Below the pieces are notes generated by a model. That model did not search any database and was not told the origin of the DNA. It saw nothing but the letters and a program-made list of their open reading frames with translations. From positions 84,739-148,738 of the forward strand of contig JAMLIC010000019.1 of NCBI GenBank assembly GCA_023954375.1: 64,000 nucleotides of DNA. Reading direction: 5' to 3'. Shown piece by piece: positions 9,067 to 17,379 of this stretch. This stretch comes from Planctomycetota bacterium. GTDB taxonomy: Bacteria > Planctomycetota > J058. A program made the translations under genes and the position numbers. How positions within the stretch are numbered: position 1 is the stretch's first letter; each line of letters opens with the position of its first letter.

Positions 9067-9834
9067 CTACCCTTCGCCGCTGCGCATGGCCGACGCGAGC
9101 ACGTACAGCCGCTCGCGCGGGAGCTGCTCGCAGCCGATCACGCACCAGAGCCCGCCGTCCTCGCCCTGCCAGCCGACGAGCTTCGAGCCCTGGTGCTCGA
9201 TCACCACGTAGCTGCGGCCGTCGGCGAGGCGCCGCACGTCGCGCCCGTGCACGTGCACGCCGGGCATCCGGGCCACGAGGACCATCTTGCCGTCGCAGTC
9301 GCAGCGGTAGCGGAGCACGGGCGCGCGCTGGCCGTCGATCGTGAGGGCGTTGCCCCCGACGAGCGTCAGCCCGGCCGGGGCGGGCGCGGCGAAGCGCTCG
9401 CCCAGGCGCGCGTAGAGGTCGTCGAGCGGCAGCGGCGGCTCGAGCTGCGTCTGCTCGCGGGCCCAGGCGATCAGGCTCCGCGTGCTGCAGTCGCCGCCGG
9501 GGCACGGCGGGCGCAGGGCCCACGCCCCCCCGCCGAGCGCGAGGAGCACCGCCGCGGCGGCCGCCCAGCCGCGCCAGCGCCAGCCAGCCCGGAGCGCCCC
9601 CGGCATCGCCGGCTCGGCGCAGCACGCGGCCGCGAGCAGGGCGCGCGCGCGGGCGGGCGGCACCGGCTCGCAGCAGGCCCGGACGACGACCCCGCGCAGC
9701 TCCTGCTCGGCCTCCGAGCGCTCCCGGCACGGCGGGCAGAGCTCGAGGTGCTTGAGCATGGCGACGTTGCGGTCCACCTCGAGCTCGCCGTCGAGGAAGG
9801 CGTGGAGCAGGTCGCGCACCTCGGGGCAGCGCAT
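9067..9834 (-). CDS. Anti-sigma factor with zinc-binding HC2 domain
   Basis: 255 residues. The N-terminus carries a zf-HC2 anti-sigma domain (RCPEVRDLLHAFLDGEL, then KHLELCPPC with the H-x3-C-x2-C ligands). A transmembrane helix follows near residue 95 (AAAAAVLLALGGG), then an extracytoplasmic domain with several cysteines (CPGGDC, CDCDGK). Its ATG overlaps the sigma gene's stop (TGATG) and follows GGAGGAGG, so the two are made together. The family binds and silences the partner ECF sigma factor until a signal at the outer domain releases it. The cysteines suggest metal or redox sensing, which is inference. Confidence 0.85.
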   Translation of the reverse strand: MRCPEVRDLLHAFLDGELEVDRNVAMLKHLELCPPCRERSEAEQELRGVVVRACCEPVPPARARALLAAACCAEPAMPGALRAGWRWRGWAAAAAVLLALGGGAWALRPPCPGGDCSTRSLIAWAREQTQLEPPLPLDDLYARLGERFAAPAPAGLTLVGGNALTIDGQRAPVLRYRCDCDGKMVLVARMPGVHVHGRDVRRLADGRSYVVIEHQGSKLVGWQGEDGGLWCVIGCEQLPRERLYVLASAMRSGEG

Positions 9835-10511
9835 CACGCCTCCTCCTTGCCGACCGCGATCCCGCGGGCGACGGCGTAGTCGCGCAGGGCGCGGCGCAGG
9901 CGCTGCCGGGCGCGGAACAGGCGCGACATCACGGTGCCGATCGGGATCCGCAGCACGTCGGCGATCTCCTGGTAGCGCAGCCCCCCGAGGCCCGAGAGCA
10001 GGAGCGGCAGGCGGAACTCGAGCGGGAGCTCGTCGAGCGCCCGCTTCACGTCGTCGTCGACGTGCTCGGCGTAGACCCGCCGCCAGTCGGTCGTCCCGTC
10101 GACCAGCTCCTCCTGCAGGGCGTCGGCCTGGTCGGGCGCGGGCTCGGCGCCGGGGTCGACCGCCTCGAGCTCGACGCGCCGCGGCGCCCGCGCGTCGGAG
10201 CGGCGCCGCGAGATGAACGCGTTGGTGATGATCCTGAACATCCACGCCTTGAAGTTCGTGCCCCGCTCGAAGCCGTCGAGGCCCCGGTAGGCCCGGTAGA
10301 GGGCGTCCTGGAGCAGGTCGTCGGCGTCGGCGCGGTTGCGCGTGAGGCGCAGGGCGAACCCGAGCAGGAGGTCGAGGTGCGGCAGCACGAGCTCCTCGAA
10401 CTCGGCCTGGCGGGCGGCGCCGCCCGACGCGCCGGCGCCCCCCTCGTCTCCCGTCGCGCCACGCCCGCGTGGACTCGTGACCACGTCCATCTCCCACGTG
10501 TTCCTTACCAC
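9834..10511 (-). CDS. ECF-family RNA polymerase sigma factor
   Basis: 225 residues from GTG 10511; an in-frame ATG at 10490 is an equally possible start and neither has an ideal ribosome site. Region 2 is visible as LLLGFALRLTRNRADADDLLQDALYRAYRGLDGFE with the -10-recognition helix around NFKAWMFRIITNAF. Region 4 is at the C-terminus (LPLEFRLPLLLSGL, YQEIADVLRIPIGTVMSRLFRARQRLR). Regions 2 and 4 without region 3 define the ECF class. It is followed directly by its anti-sigma gene. Confidence 0.9.
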   Translation of the reverse strand: MVRNTWEMDVVTSPRGRGATGDEGGAGASGGAARQAEFEELVLPHLDLLLGFALRLTRNRADADDLLQDALYRAYRGLDGFERGTNFKAWMFRIITNAFISRRRSDARAPRRVELEAVDPGAEPAPDQADALQEELVDGTTDWRRVYAEHVDDDVKRALDELPLEFRLPLLLSGLGGLRYQEIADVLRIPIGTVMSRLFRARQRLRRALRDYAVARGIAVGKEEA

Positions 10512-10582
10512 GGAACGGCGGGCGCTGCGTCCCTATTCCAACCGCGTGCCGGCGGTTTATCCTGGGGCGGGACGAGCCCATC

Positions 10583-11098
10583 ATGTTCCCAGCCCCCGAG
10601 GAAGGTCACGACGACGGCGACGACGCCTGCAGCGCCATGGACCTCCTGACGCTCACCCGCAACCGCTTCGTGTGGGTGGGCCTGACGGCGCCCCGCAAGG
10701 AGGCCGCGATCGAGCAGCTGCTCGACTGCCTCCTCTCGGAGGGGGCCGTCCCGGGCGACGCCCGCGACGAGCTGCTCGACGCGATCATGACCCGCGAGCG
10801 CCGGCTCTCGACCGGCCTCGAGTGCGGGATCGCGATCCCCCACGGGACGACCTCGCGCGTCGAGCGGGAGGTGGCGGCGCTCGGCGTGTTCCCGGAGGGG
10901 GTGCACTTCGAGGCGGTCGACAACTCGATCACGAAGATCGTGATCCTGCTCATCACGCCGCTCCGCAAGCGGCACCGTCACGTGACCAACCTGGCGGCGA
11001 TCGCCCGCCAGCTCCTGCGGCCGGAGGTGCGCGGGGCGCTCCTGTCCGCCACGAACGCGGACGAGGCGGTCGAGGCCATGCGCAGGCAGGGCGCCTGA
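10583..11098 (+). CDS. ptsN: PTS EIIA-like regulatory protein (PtsN type)
   Basis: 171 residues from ATG 10583, with a -10-like TATCCT at 10558-10563. A PTS_EIIA type 2 domain covers the protein. GIAIPHGT holds the phosphorylatable histidine H87, and GIAIPH is the diagnostic family motif. Such proteins take phosphate from HPr-like partners and act in nitrogen-PTS regulation rather than sugar uptake. The first ~18 residues are acidic and not part of the domain; an internal ATG at 10637 is an alternative start. A single base separates it from the PilZ gene, so the two form an operon. Confidence 0.75.
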   Translation: MFPAPEEGHDDGDDACSAMDLLTLTRNRFVWVGLTAPRKEAAIEQLLDCLLSEGAVPGDARDELLDAIMTRERRLSTGLECGIAIPHGTTSRVEREVAALGVFPEGVHFEAVDNSITKIVILLITPLRKRHRHVTNLAAIARQLLRPEVRGALLSATNADEAVEAMRRQGA

Positions 11099-11099
11099 G

Positions 11100-12095
11100 A
11101 TGCCGATCGTCCTCGACTCGCTGCCCGCCCTGGTCCTGCCGGCGCTGGTGCTCATGGCGCTCGCGGTGGGCATGCCGTTCACCGGCCGCCGCGCGGCGGC
11201 GCGCCGCCAGGGGTGGCGGCGCTTCCACGCCGCCGCGACCCAGCGCGGCGTCTCCGGCCTCGACCGCGAGCTCCTGGCCGCGTGGGCGCGGGAGGAGCTG
11301 CCCGACGCGCCCTGGCTGGTGCTGACCCGCCGGCGCGACTTCGACCGCTTCGCCCGCGCCGAGGTGCAGCGCCTCGGGGCCGGGCCCGGAGCAGGGCAGC
11401 TCGAGCGGCTCGCGGCCCTGCGCCGCCTGCTCGCCTTCGACGGCGGCGGTGGGCCGGCGCAGTCGACGCACGACGTGCGCCCGGGCGAGCGCGTGGAGCT
11501 GCGCTACGACGACGGCGCCCGCGCCGACGCGCGCGTGGTCGCCGTGGACGAGGCCGCGGTCACCGTCGAGCCGCTGGGCCGGACCCGGGGGCTGCCGGCC
11601 GCGCCCGCCTGGGCCGCGTTCAGCCGCGACGGCGACGGGACCTACCGCTTCCGCACCGCCGTCGGCCCCGCGCGCGGCCCCGCCGGCCACCGGCCGCGGC
11701 ACGCGCTGGCCCACGGCGACTTCCTCCTCCGCGAGGAGCGCCGGCGCGCCCCGCGCGCCCCGGTCGGGGCGCCCCCCTTCTGGGTCGCCGTCGAGCGCCT
11801 CCCCGACGGCTTCGCCCCCGATGACCCGGAGGGGGTCGAGGTCGAGGTGCTCGACGTCTCCACCGGCGGGCTCGCGCTGCTCGCCGACCGCGACGTCCGC
11901 CGCGGGAGCGAGCTGGGCCTCGACCTGCCGCTGGGCGGCGTCCTCGTCACGGGCCTCCGCGCCCGGGTCCTGGGCCGCGGCTACCGCGAGGGGGGCGGGG
12001 GCCGGGCGCACTTCCTCCACTGCGCGCTCGTGGACCTCGACCCCGTGCAGCGGCGGCAGCTCGAGGAGTACGTCCTCGAGCACGCCCCGGCCTGA
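11100..12095 (+). CDS. Membrane-anchored PilZ-domain protein
   Basis: 331 residues. An N-terminal transmembrane helix (LPALVLPALVLMALAVGMPF) is followed by a ~180-residue region without a recognised fold, then a PilZ-type module in the last ~130 residues. RRRAPRAP (RxxxR) and DVSTGGL (DxSxxG) correspond to the two c-di-GMP-binding motifs, so both halves of the binding site look present. A likely role is a c-di-GMP receptor controlling surface behaviour. It is coupled to the ptsN-like gene. The only cyclase-like domain in the window (residues 120-310 of the protein at 1736) looks inactive, so the c-di-GMP source is elsewhere. Confidence 0.65.
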   Translation: MPIVLDSLPALVLPALVLMALAVGMPFTGRRAAARRQGWRRFHAAATQRGVSGLDRELLAAWAREELPDAPWLVLTRRRDFDRFARAEVQRLGAGPGAGQLERLAALRRLLAFDGGGGPAQSTHDVRPGERVELRYDDGARADARVVAVDEAAVTVEPLGRTRGLPAAPAWAAFSRDGDGTYRFRTAVGPARGPAGHRPRHALAHGDFLLREERRRAPRAPVGAPPFWVAVERLPDGFAPDDPEGVEVEVLDVSTGGLALLADRDVRRGSELGLDLPLGGVLVTGLRARVLGRGYREGGGGRAHFLHCALVDLDPVQRRQLEEYVLEHAPA

Positions 12096-12120
12096 CCCGG
12101 CGCGCCTGACCCGACGCGTC

Positions 12121-12149
12121 TTGGACAAACGTGGGGGGGCGGCTATAGT
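12121..12149 (+). promoter_or_regulatory. Sigma-70 type promoter TTGGAC-N17-TATAGT
   Basis: TTGGAC (12121-12126) and TATAGT (12144-12149) are separated by exactly 17 nt. Transcription should start near 12156, giving a leader of about 40 nt before the ATG at 12197, which has AGGA upstream. It is one of the clearest house-keeping promoters in the window. Confidence 0.7.
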
Positions 12150-12196
12150 GGGTCCGCTTCGTAGGGGGCCATCAGCTTCCACAGCAGGATAAATCC

Positions 12197-12607
12197 ATGG
12201 CGCGCAAGAAGATCAACGAGCCGTCCGAGGAGTCGCGCGTGCCCGAGCGGGTGACCGCGGAGGTCGTCGAGGAGATCAAGGTGGCCCTCTTGCAGAAGAA
12301 GGCCGCCCTGAGCCGGAACATCAACTCCGAGCTCGACGAGATGCGGACCGCGTCCGAGGGGCACCACCTCGCGGACATGGACGACCTCGGCGGCGACGCC
12401 AACGACGAGGAGACCAACTACAAGATCCTCGAGATCGAGAGCGCCGAGCTCGACCAGATCGACTACGCGCTCGAGCGCATCGACAACGGCAGCTACGGCG
12501 TGTGCGAGGAGTGCGAGAAGCCGATCAACCCCGAGCGTCTGCGCGCCCTGCCGTTCGCGAGCCTGTGCATCACCTGCAAGCGCTCGCAGGAGGCGGCGGA
12601 GGGCTGA
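12197..12607 (+). CDS. DksA/TraR-family zinc-finger transcription regulator
   Basis: 136 residues. A coiled-coil N-terminal half ends with DMDDLGGDANDEET, whose acidic tip resembles the DksA finger that enters the RNA polymerase secondary channel. It is followed by a C4 zinc finger (CEEC, then CITC 17 residues later). Length and layout match DksA (about 150 residues). The family modulates RNA polymerase, often with ppGpp. The two small proteins that follow are co-directional but separated by 70 nt. Confidence 0.85.
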   Translation: MARKKINEPSEESRVPERVTAEVVEEIKVALLQKKAALSRNINSELDEMRTASEGHHLADMDDLGGDANDEETNYKILEIESAELDQIDYALERIDNGSYGVCEECEKPINPERLRALPFASLCITCKRSQEAAEG

Positions 12608-12677
12608 GCCGCGTGGGCGGGCGCCGCGAGCTCCTGAGGAGTCCCGAGGGCGGCCGCCCGGGCGGCGAGCGCCGGCC

Positions 12678-13082
12678 GTGATCAAGCTCCAGTGCCCCTG
12701 CGGCCACCTGCTCAACCTCCCCGACACGCTGGACGGGAAGCAGGTCCGCTGCAAGCGCTGCAACAAGGTGCTGAAGGTGCGGGCGGGGGCGGGGTCGTCG
12801 TCCGAGGCCCAGCAGCTCACCGAGTCGCAGCGGCTGCGCCTGGAGAAGGAGTTCGTGGTGCAGGGCTCGAGGCCCTGCCCCGGGTGCGGGAAGATGTACC
12901 CGCCGACGATCGTCGTGTGCGTCGCCTGTGGCCTCAACGTCGACAGCGGGGCTATGCTGTACGCGAGCCTCGAGGAGCAGCAGGCCGCGGCGGCGAGCGG
13001 CGCGCCCGAGGACCGGCGGCCGGCCGCCGCGGGCTCCCTCTGGCAGCGCGTCCTGCGGTCGCTCGGCCTCGGCCGGAAGTGA
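12678..13082 (+). CDS. Double zinc-ribbon protein of unknown function
   Basis: 134 residues from GTG 12678, no strong ribosome site. The first ~35 residues form a zinc ribbon (CPCGHLLNLPDTLDGKQVRCKRC), a type seen at the N-terminus of many planctomycete regulatory proteins. A second ribbon follows at about 73-97 (CPGCGKMYPPTIVVCVACG). The C-terminal third is charged and ends in a basic tail with no membrane helix. No enzymatic motif is visible. A 6-nt gap to the following gene suggests co-expression. Confidence 0.6.
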   Translation: MIKLQCPCGHLLNLPDTLDGKQVRCKRCNKVLKVRAGAGSSSEAQQLTESQRLRLEKEFVVQGSRPCPGCGKMYPPTIVVCVACGLNVDSGAMLYASLEEQQAAAASGAPEDRRPAAAGSLWQRVLRSLGLGRK

Positions 13083-13088
13083 GCGGTG

Positions 13089-13364
13089 ATGGTCCCTGAC
13101 GAGCTGGAGCGCATGAACCATGCGCTCGCCAAGATCGAAGGCGGCAAGATCAAGGCGATCACCGACGGCGACCGGGTCTACCTCATGATCCAGGACGCGC
13201 CGGAGGAGCTGCGCCGGCTCGCCGACGCGCTGGAGAAGCTGAACGTCAACGAGATCAAGGCGCTCGTGGCCTACGCCAACCCCGCGCGGCGCGAGAGCCA
13301 GCGGGTGCTCAAGGCGATCGATGCGCCGCCGGCGAAGCCCCCTCGGCCCGGCGACGCGGTGTGA
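13089..13364 (+). CDS. Small conserved-looking hypothetical protein
   Basis: 91 residues from ATG 13089 (a GTG directly before it at 13086 is in frame). It is mostly helical and charged: DELERMNHALAKIEGGKIK, then EELRRLADALEKLNVNEIKALV. I do not recognise a domain. The tail (APPAKPPRPGDAV) is Pro-rich, and its last codons and stop lie inside a dispersed repeat (13361-13555), so the original C-terminus may have been altered. It follows the zinc-ribbon gene by 6 nt. Confidence 0.5.
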   Translation: MVPDELERMNHALAKIEGGKIKAITDGDRVYLMIQDAPEELRRLADALEKLNVNEIKALVAYANPARRESQRVLKAIDAPPAKPPRPGDAV

Positions 13365-13555
13365 TCGACGGCTGCGGCCGCGGATGCCGGGCGAGGGGGG
13401 GGCGCGCGCGGCCGATAGGATCCGGCGATCGATATCGGCCGCGCGCGCACCCCCTCGCCTCGGCCTCCGCGGCCTCGCCTCGCTCGCGGCTGCGTTCCAC
13501 CCGTCCCCGCGGAACTCCCACTCGCTGTTGCTTGGACTTGCATCTCACCGGTCAG
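13361..13555. repeat. Dispersed repeat family 2, copy 1
   Basis: The stretch starts at the TGA of the preceding gene with gtgtgatcgacggctgcgg. The same opening occurs at 30400, also exactly at a gene's stop codon. Both copies later share ggcgatcgata, a GC-alternating run and gttcca...cacccgtc. The match is patchy between these blocks, so the copies are old or recombined. It contains no gene. Confidence 0.6.
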
Positions 13556-13725
13556 TCGTCGCGACGCAGGCGGCGCTCGATCGCGAGCAGCCGCTTCCGG
13601 AGCTCCTTCGCCGCGATCCGGTTGCCGTAGACTCCGATCAGGGTCCGGCACCGGCGGGCCTCCCTCTCCAGCTCCTCCGGGGTGAGCTCGTGGACCGGCT
13701 TGCCCCGCTCCTTCGACCTTCCCAT
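13552..13725 (-). CDS. Small basic hypothetical protein lying between two repeats
   Basis: 57 residues from ATG 13725, preceded by a purine-rich GGGGGAT. The sequence starts MGRSKERGKPVHELTPEELEREARRC and ends in KRLLAIERRLRRDD; it is helical, rich in Arg/Glu and lacks a known domain. The regular helix pattern looks like a real protein. It is bracketed by repeat family 2 downstream and a family 1 hairpin upstream, so it may travel with these elements. Confidence 0.45.
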   Translation of the reverse strand: MGRSKERGKPVHELTPEELEREARRCRTLIGVYGNRIAAKELRKRLLAIERRLRRDD

Positions 13726-13743
13726 GATTCGCCATCCCCCGAC

Positions 13744-13930
13744 CTGAGCTCGAGAAGAGATCGCTGCGCGATTTCTCTCGAGCTCAGACCTGCGATGAGT
13801 GATGCGCTCGCGAGGGGGGCGCGATCGGCGCAAGTGCCCGGGCAACGGTGCTTGGCCCGCTCCGCGCCTCCCCAACGCTCGCTTTGGCGGGTCGAGTACG
13901 AGCGGCGGAGCGAAGAGTTCTCAAGCTCTC
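13744..13930. repeat. Dispersed repeat family 1, copy A (hairpin plus ~140-bp unit)
   Basis: An imperfect hairpin (13744-13787, arms of about 20 bp starting ctgagctcgag around a tgc loop) is followed by a unit beginning acctgcgatgagtgatgcgctcg at 13788. Two further copies of the unit and one of the hairpin are at 29434-29761. The remainder, 13931-13999, is the leader of the aconitase gene. Confidence 0.75.
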
Positions 13931-13999
13931 TGCTTCTCGTAGGGTCGACGCCCTGCGCGGGCGGCCTACGATGGACGCCCGGGGGGCGCGGAGGCCCGG

Positions 14000-16033
14000 A
14001 TGCCCACCCCGGCGGCCCGGAACGTCACGCAGAAGCTGATCGCCGCTCACCTCGTCGGCCGCGACGACCTGCCGCCGCCCGGCGAGGAGGTCGCCCTCCG
14101 GATCGACCAGACGCTGGCGCAGGACGCGACCGGCACGCTGGTCATGCTGGAGCTCGAGGCCATGGGCCTCGAGCGCGTGGCGACCGAGGTCTCGGCGCAG
14201 TACGTCGACCACAACATCACGCAGGTCGACCACCGGAACGCCGACGACCACCTGTTCCTCGAGAGCGCGGCGCGGCGCTTCGGCGTGTGGTTCAGCCGCG
14301 CCGGCAACGGCGTGAGCCACCCGGTGCACATGGAGCGCCTCGGCGTCCCGGGCAAGTCGCTCCTCGGCGCCGACAGCCACACCTGCGCCGCCGGCGCGCT
14401 CGGCATGCTGGCGATCGGCGCCGGCGGCCTCGAGGTGGCGCTGGCGATGGCCGGTGAGCCGTTCCACGTGCGCATGCCGCGGGTGTGGGGCGTGCGCCTC
14501 GAGGGGCGGCTGCCCGACTGGGTGAGCGCCAAGGACGTGATCCTCGAGCTCCTGCGCCGCCACGGCGTCGAGGGCGGGCTCGGCCGGGTGATCGAGTACC
14601 ACGGGCCGGGGCTGGCGGCGCTGTCGGCCATGGACCGCCACGTGATCGCCAACATGGGCGCGGAGCTGGGGGCGACGACCAGCGTCTTCCCCTCGGACGA
14701 GGTCACGCGCGCGTTCCTCCGCCAGCAGGGGCGCGAGCAGGCCTGGGTCGGGCTCGCCGCCGACCCCGGGGCCGCCTACGACGTCGAGGAGGTGCTCGAC
14801 CTCTCCGCCCTCGAGCCCCTGATCGCGCGGCCGTCGAGCCCGGGGGACGTCGTGGCAGTGCGCGAGGTCGAGGGCGCGCCGATCTACCAGGCCTACGTCG
14901 GGTCGTCCGCGAACCCGGGCTACCGCGACTTCGCCGTGGCCGCGCTCATGGTCGCGGGCCGGCAGGTCGCGCCCGGCGTGTCGTTCGACGTGAACCCGGC
15001 CTCGCGGCAGGCGCTGCAGAACCTGGTCGCCGACGGCCACATCGGCCGGTTCATCGCCGCCGGCGCCCGCCTGCACCAGGCGGGCTGCAACGGCTGCATC
15101 GGCATGGGCCAGGCCCCGGCGAGCGGGCGAAACAGCCTGCGCACGGTGCCGCGCAACTTCCCCGGGCGGAGCGGCACGAAGGACGACCGCGTGTGGCTGT
15201 GCAGCCCGGAGACGGCGACGGCCGCGGCGCTCACGGGCGAGATCACCGACCCGCGCCGGCTGCCCGAGCGGCTCGGGCTGGTCTACCCGCGCGCGCGGGA
15301 GCCCGAGCGGCCGCTGCTCAACCTGTCGCAGCTCGCCCCGCCGCTCCCGCCCGAGGCGGCGAAGCGCGTGACGCTGGTCAAGGGGCCGAACATCGCGAGC
15401 TTGCCCGAGCTGCCCCCGATCGGCGACGCGCTGGAGGTGGAGGTCGCGCTGAAGCTCGGCGACGACGTGTCGACCGACGAGATCATCCCCGCCGGGAGCC
15501 GGGTGCTGCCCTTCCGCAGCAACGTGGTCAAGATCAGCGAGTTCCTCTTCGAGCCGATCGACCCGACCTACCCCGCGCGCGCCCGCGACCGCCGCGAGCG
15601 GGGCGGGCACGCGATCGTCGCCGGCGAGAACTACGGGCAGGGCTCCAGCCGCGAGCACGCGGCGCTCGCCCCGCGGTTCCTCGGGCTCCAGGTGGTCCTC
15701 GCGCGCGGGTTCGCGCGCATCCACGCCCAGAACCTGGTCAACTTCGGCGTCCTGCCGCTGCGCTTCGCCCACCCGGACGACCTCGGCGCCCTCGCCCAGG
15801 GCGACGTGCTCGTCCTGCGCGGCCTGCGGCGGGCCGTCTCCAGCGGCCGCGAGGTGCGCGTCGAGCACCGGCCGAGCGGGCGGACGTTCCTCGCCCTCCA
15901 CGACCTGTCTCCGCGGCAGGTCGAGGTGCTCCTCGCGGGGGGCCTGATCCCGTGGATCCGGGAGCGCAAGGGCGCCCGGGCCATGGCGCCCGGCGACCTC
16001 GAGCGGGGCGTCGCCCTGCGGCCGAACGGCTGA
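14000..16033 (+). CDS. acn: Aconitate hydratase (short aconitase-family type)
   Basis: 677 residues. The family reversibly isomerises citrate and isocitrate in the TCA cycle using a [4Fe-4S] cluster. Cluster cysteines are visible in GADSHTCAAG and in CNGCIGMG. The substrate-binding GQGSSREHAA near residue 545 belongs to the swivel domain (about 470-660). The length fits the ~640-680-residue bacterial aconitases related to the mitochondrial enzyme rather than the ~890-residue AcnA. Homoaconitase or isopropylmalate isomerase are less likely because large and small domains are fused in this order and the length is full. Repeat family 1 lies just upstream. Confidence 0.85.
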   Translation: MPTPAARNVTQKLIAAHLVGRDDLPPPGEEVALRIDQTLAQDATGTLVMLELEAMGLERVATEVSAQYVDHNITQVDHRNADDHLFLESAARRFGVWFSRAGNGVSHPVHMERLGVPGKSLLGADSHTCAAGALGMLAIGAGGLEVALAMAGEPFHVRMPRVWGVRLEGRLPDWVSAKDVILELLRRHGVEGGLGRVIEYHGPGLAALSAMDRHVIANMGAELGATTSVFPSDEVTRAFLRQQGREQAWVGLAADPGAAYDVEEVLDLSALEPLIARPSSPGDVVAVREVEGAPIYQAYVGSSANPGYRDFAVAALMVAGRQVAPGVSFDVNPASRQALQNLVADGHIGRFIAAGARLHQAGCNGCIGMGQAPASGRNSLRTVPRNFPGRSGTKDDRVWLCSPETATAAALTGEITDPRRLPERLGLVYPRAREPERPLLNLSQLAPPLPPEAAKRVTLVKGPNIASLPELPPIGDALEVEVALKLGDDVSTDEIIPAGSRVLPFRSNVVKISEFLFEPIDPTYPARARDRRERGGHAIVAGENYGQGSSREHAALAPRFLGLQVVLARGFARIHAQNLVNFGVLPLRFAHPDDLGALAQGDVLVLRGLRRAVSSGREVRVEHRPSGRTFLALHDLSPRQVEVLLAGGLIPWIRERKGARAMAPGDLERGVALRPNG

Positions 16034-16103
16034 CGGCGTGCGCGCTCGATGGCTCCTTCGCTCCCGGGCAGTTCATTCGCATCGGTGAACGACCTGGGAC
16101 TCA

Positions 16104-16193
16104 CCACGGAGGACACGGAGGACACGGAGAGACCCCGGCGGAGGTCGTTGTTCTCCAGGGTTCCGCCTCCGTGGCCTCCGTGGCCTCCGTGGT
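16104..16193. repeat. ACGGAGG-type inverted repeat upstream of the metal exporter
   Basis: The left arm has ccacggaggacacggaggac and the right arm (16168-16193) has tccgtggcctccgtggcctc, forming a long imperfect hairpin with internal tandem copies of acggagg. A related hairpin follows the exporter gene at 17237-17338. Confidence 0.7.
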
Positions 16194-16268
16194 CGTTCTC
16201 TTGCCTTGCACGAGTGAAGGAGAGCCCCCCCTTCACACTGGCCCCCCAATGCCCGACGATCGGGGGCG

Positions 16269-17192
16269 ATGCACGTCCACGACCACGGCGGCCACGGCCA
16301 CGAGCACGGGCACGGCCACGACCACCGGCGCACCCGGGACCGTCGCCGGCTCCTGATCACGGTCGTGCTCACCGCCGGCTACATGGTGGCCGAGGTGGTC
16401 GGCGGCTGGCTCTCCGGGTCGCTCGCGCTCCTGGCCGACGCCGGGCACATGCTCTCGGACGTGGCGGCGCTGACGCTGTCGCTGTTCGCGATCTGGATCG
16501 CCCAGCAGCGCCCCGAAGATCCGCGGCGGACCTGGGGCTACTACCGCCTCGAGGTCCTGGCCGCGCTGGTGAACGGGGCGGCCCTCCTGGCGATCGCGGC
16601 CGCGATCATCGTGGCCGCCATCGACCGCCTCCAGGCCCCGCGGCCGATCATCGGGCCGGTGGTCACGGGGGTCGCGCTGGGCGGCCTCGTCATCAACCTG
16701 ATCGCGCTCGCCCTCCTGAACCGCGGCCGGACGGAGAGCGTGAACATCCGCGGCGCCTGGCTGCACGTGCTCACCGACACGCTCGGCAGCGTCGGCGCCG
16801 CCACGGCCGGCGGGCTCGTGTGGGCGTTCGGCTGGCTGTGGGTCGACCCGGCCGTGTCGATCGTGATCGGTCTCCTGATCATCTACTCCGCGTGGCACCT
16901 GCTGAAGGACGTGGTCTCGGTGCTCATGGAGCACGCGCCGGCGCACATCGACATGGACGAGGTGCGCACCGCGCTGGCCGGCACGCCCGGCGTGCGCGAC
17001 GTCCACGACCTGCACGTGTGGGTGATCACGAGCGGGCTCGAGGCGCTCTCCTGCCACGTCGTCGCCGAGGAGGGCCTGCCGCCGGGGGAGCTCCTCAGGA
17101 CGCTGTGCGACACGCTCCACGAGCGCTTCGGGATCGACCACGTGACGATCCAGATCGAGCCCGAGGGGTTCGTCGAGCGGCTGACGGTGTGA
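16269..17192 (+). CDS. czcD: Cation diffusion facilitator metal exporter (CzcD/ZitB type)
   Basis: 307 residues. A His-rich N-terminus (HDHGGHGHEHGHGHDH) probably binds metal in the cytoplasm. Six transmembrane helices follow, with HMLSD in helix 2 and HVLTD in helix 5 supplying the His/Asp transport site, and a C-terminal cytoplasmic domain (VRDVHDLHVWVIT) for dimerisation. The HxxxD pairs favour zinc, exchanged for protons. The gene stands alone between two ACGGAGG inverted repeats, with no metal-responsive regulator beside it. Confidence 0.9.
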   Translation: MHVHDHGGHGHEHGHGHDHRRTRDRRRLLITVVLTAGYMVAEVVGGWLSGSLALLADAGHMLSDVAALTLSLFAIWIAQQRPEDPRRTWGYYRLEVLAALVNGAALLAIAAAIIVAAIDRLQAPRPIIGPVVTGVALGGLVINLIALALLNRGRTESVNIRGAWLHVLTDTLGSVGAATAGGLVWAFGWLWVDPAVSIVIGLLIIYSAWHLLKDVVSVLMEHAPAHIDMDEVRTALAGTPGVRDVHDLHVWVITSGLEALSCHVVAEEGLPPGELLRTLCDTLHERFGIDHVTIQIEPEGFVERLTV

Positions 17193-17236
17193 CCGCCGCT
17201 ACGGCACGACTCGATGACTTCCACGGCTTGGCTGCT

Positions 17237-17338
17237 CATGGGACACGGAGGCAACGGAGGACAACGGAGGTCACGGAGGAGCTGTAAGGACAAGACCTCC
17301 GTGACCTTCGTGGACCTTCGTTGCCTCCGTGTCCCATG
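17237..17338. repeat. ACGGAGG-type inverted repeat downstream of the metal exporter
   Basis: catgggacacggaggcaacg near the left end is mirrored by cgttgcctccgtgtcccatg at the right end, with further acggagg heptamers inside. The long stem could act as a terminator between czcD and the convergent tryptophanase gene. It shares its heptamer with the hairpin at 16104-16193. Confidence 0.75.
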
Positions 17339-17379
17339 TGAGCCCACACGGTCGGCCCTCGATCACTTCAACCGGGGCG

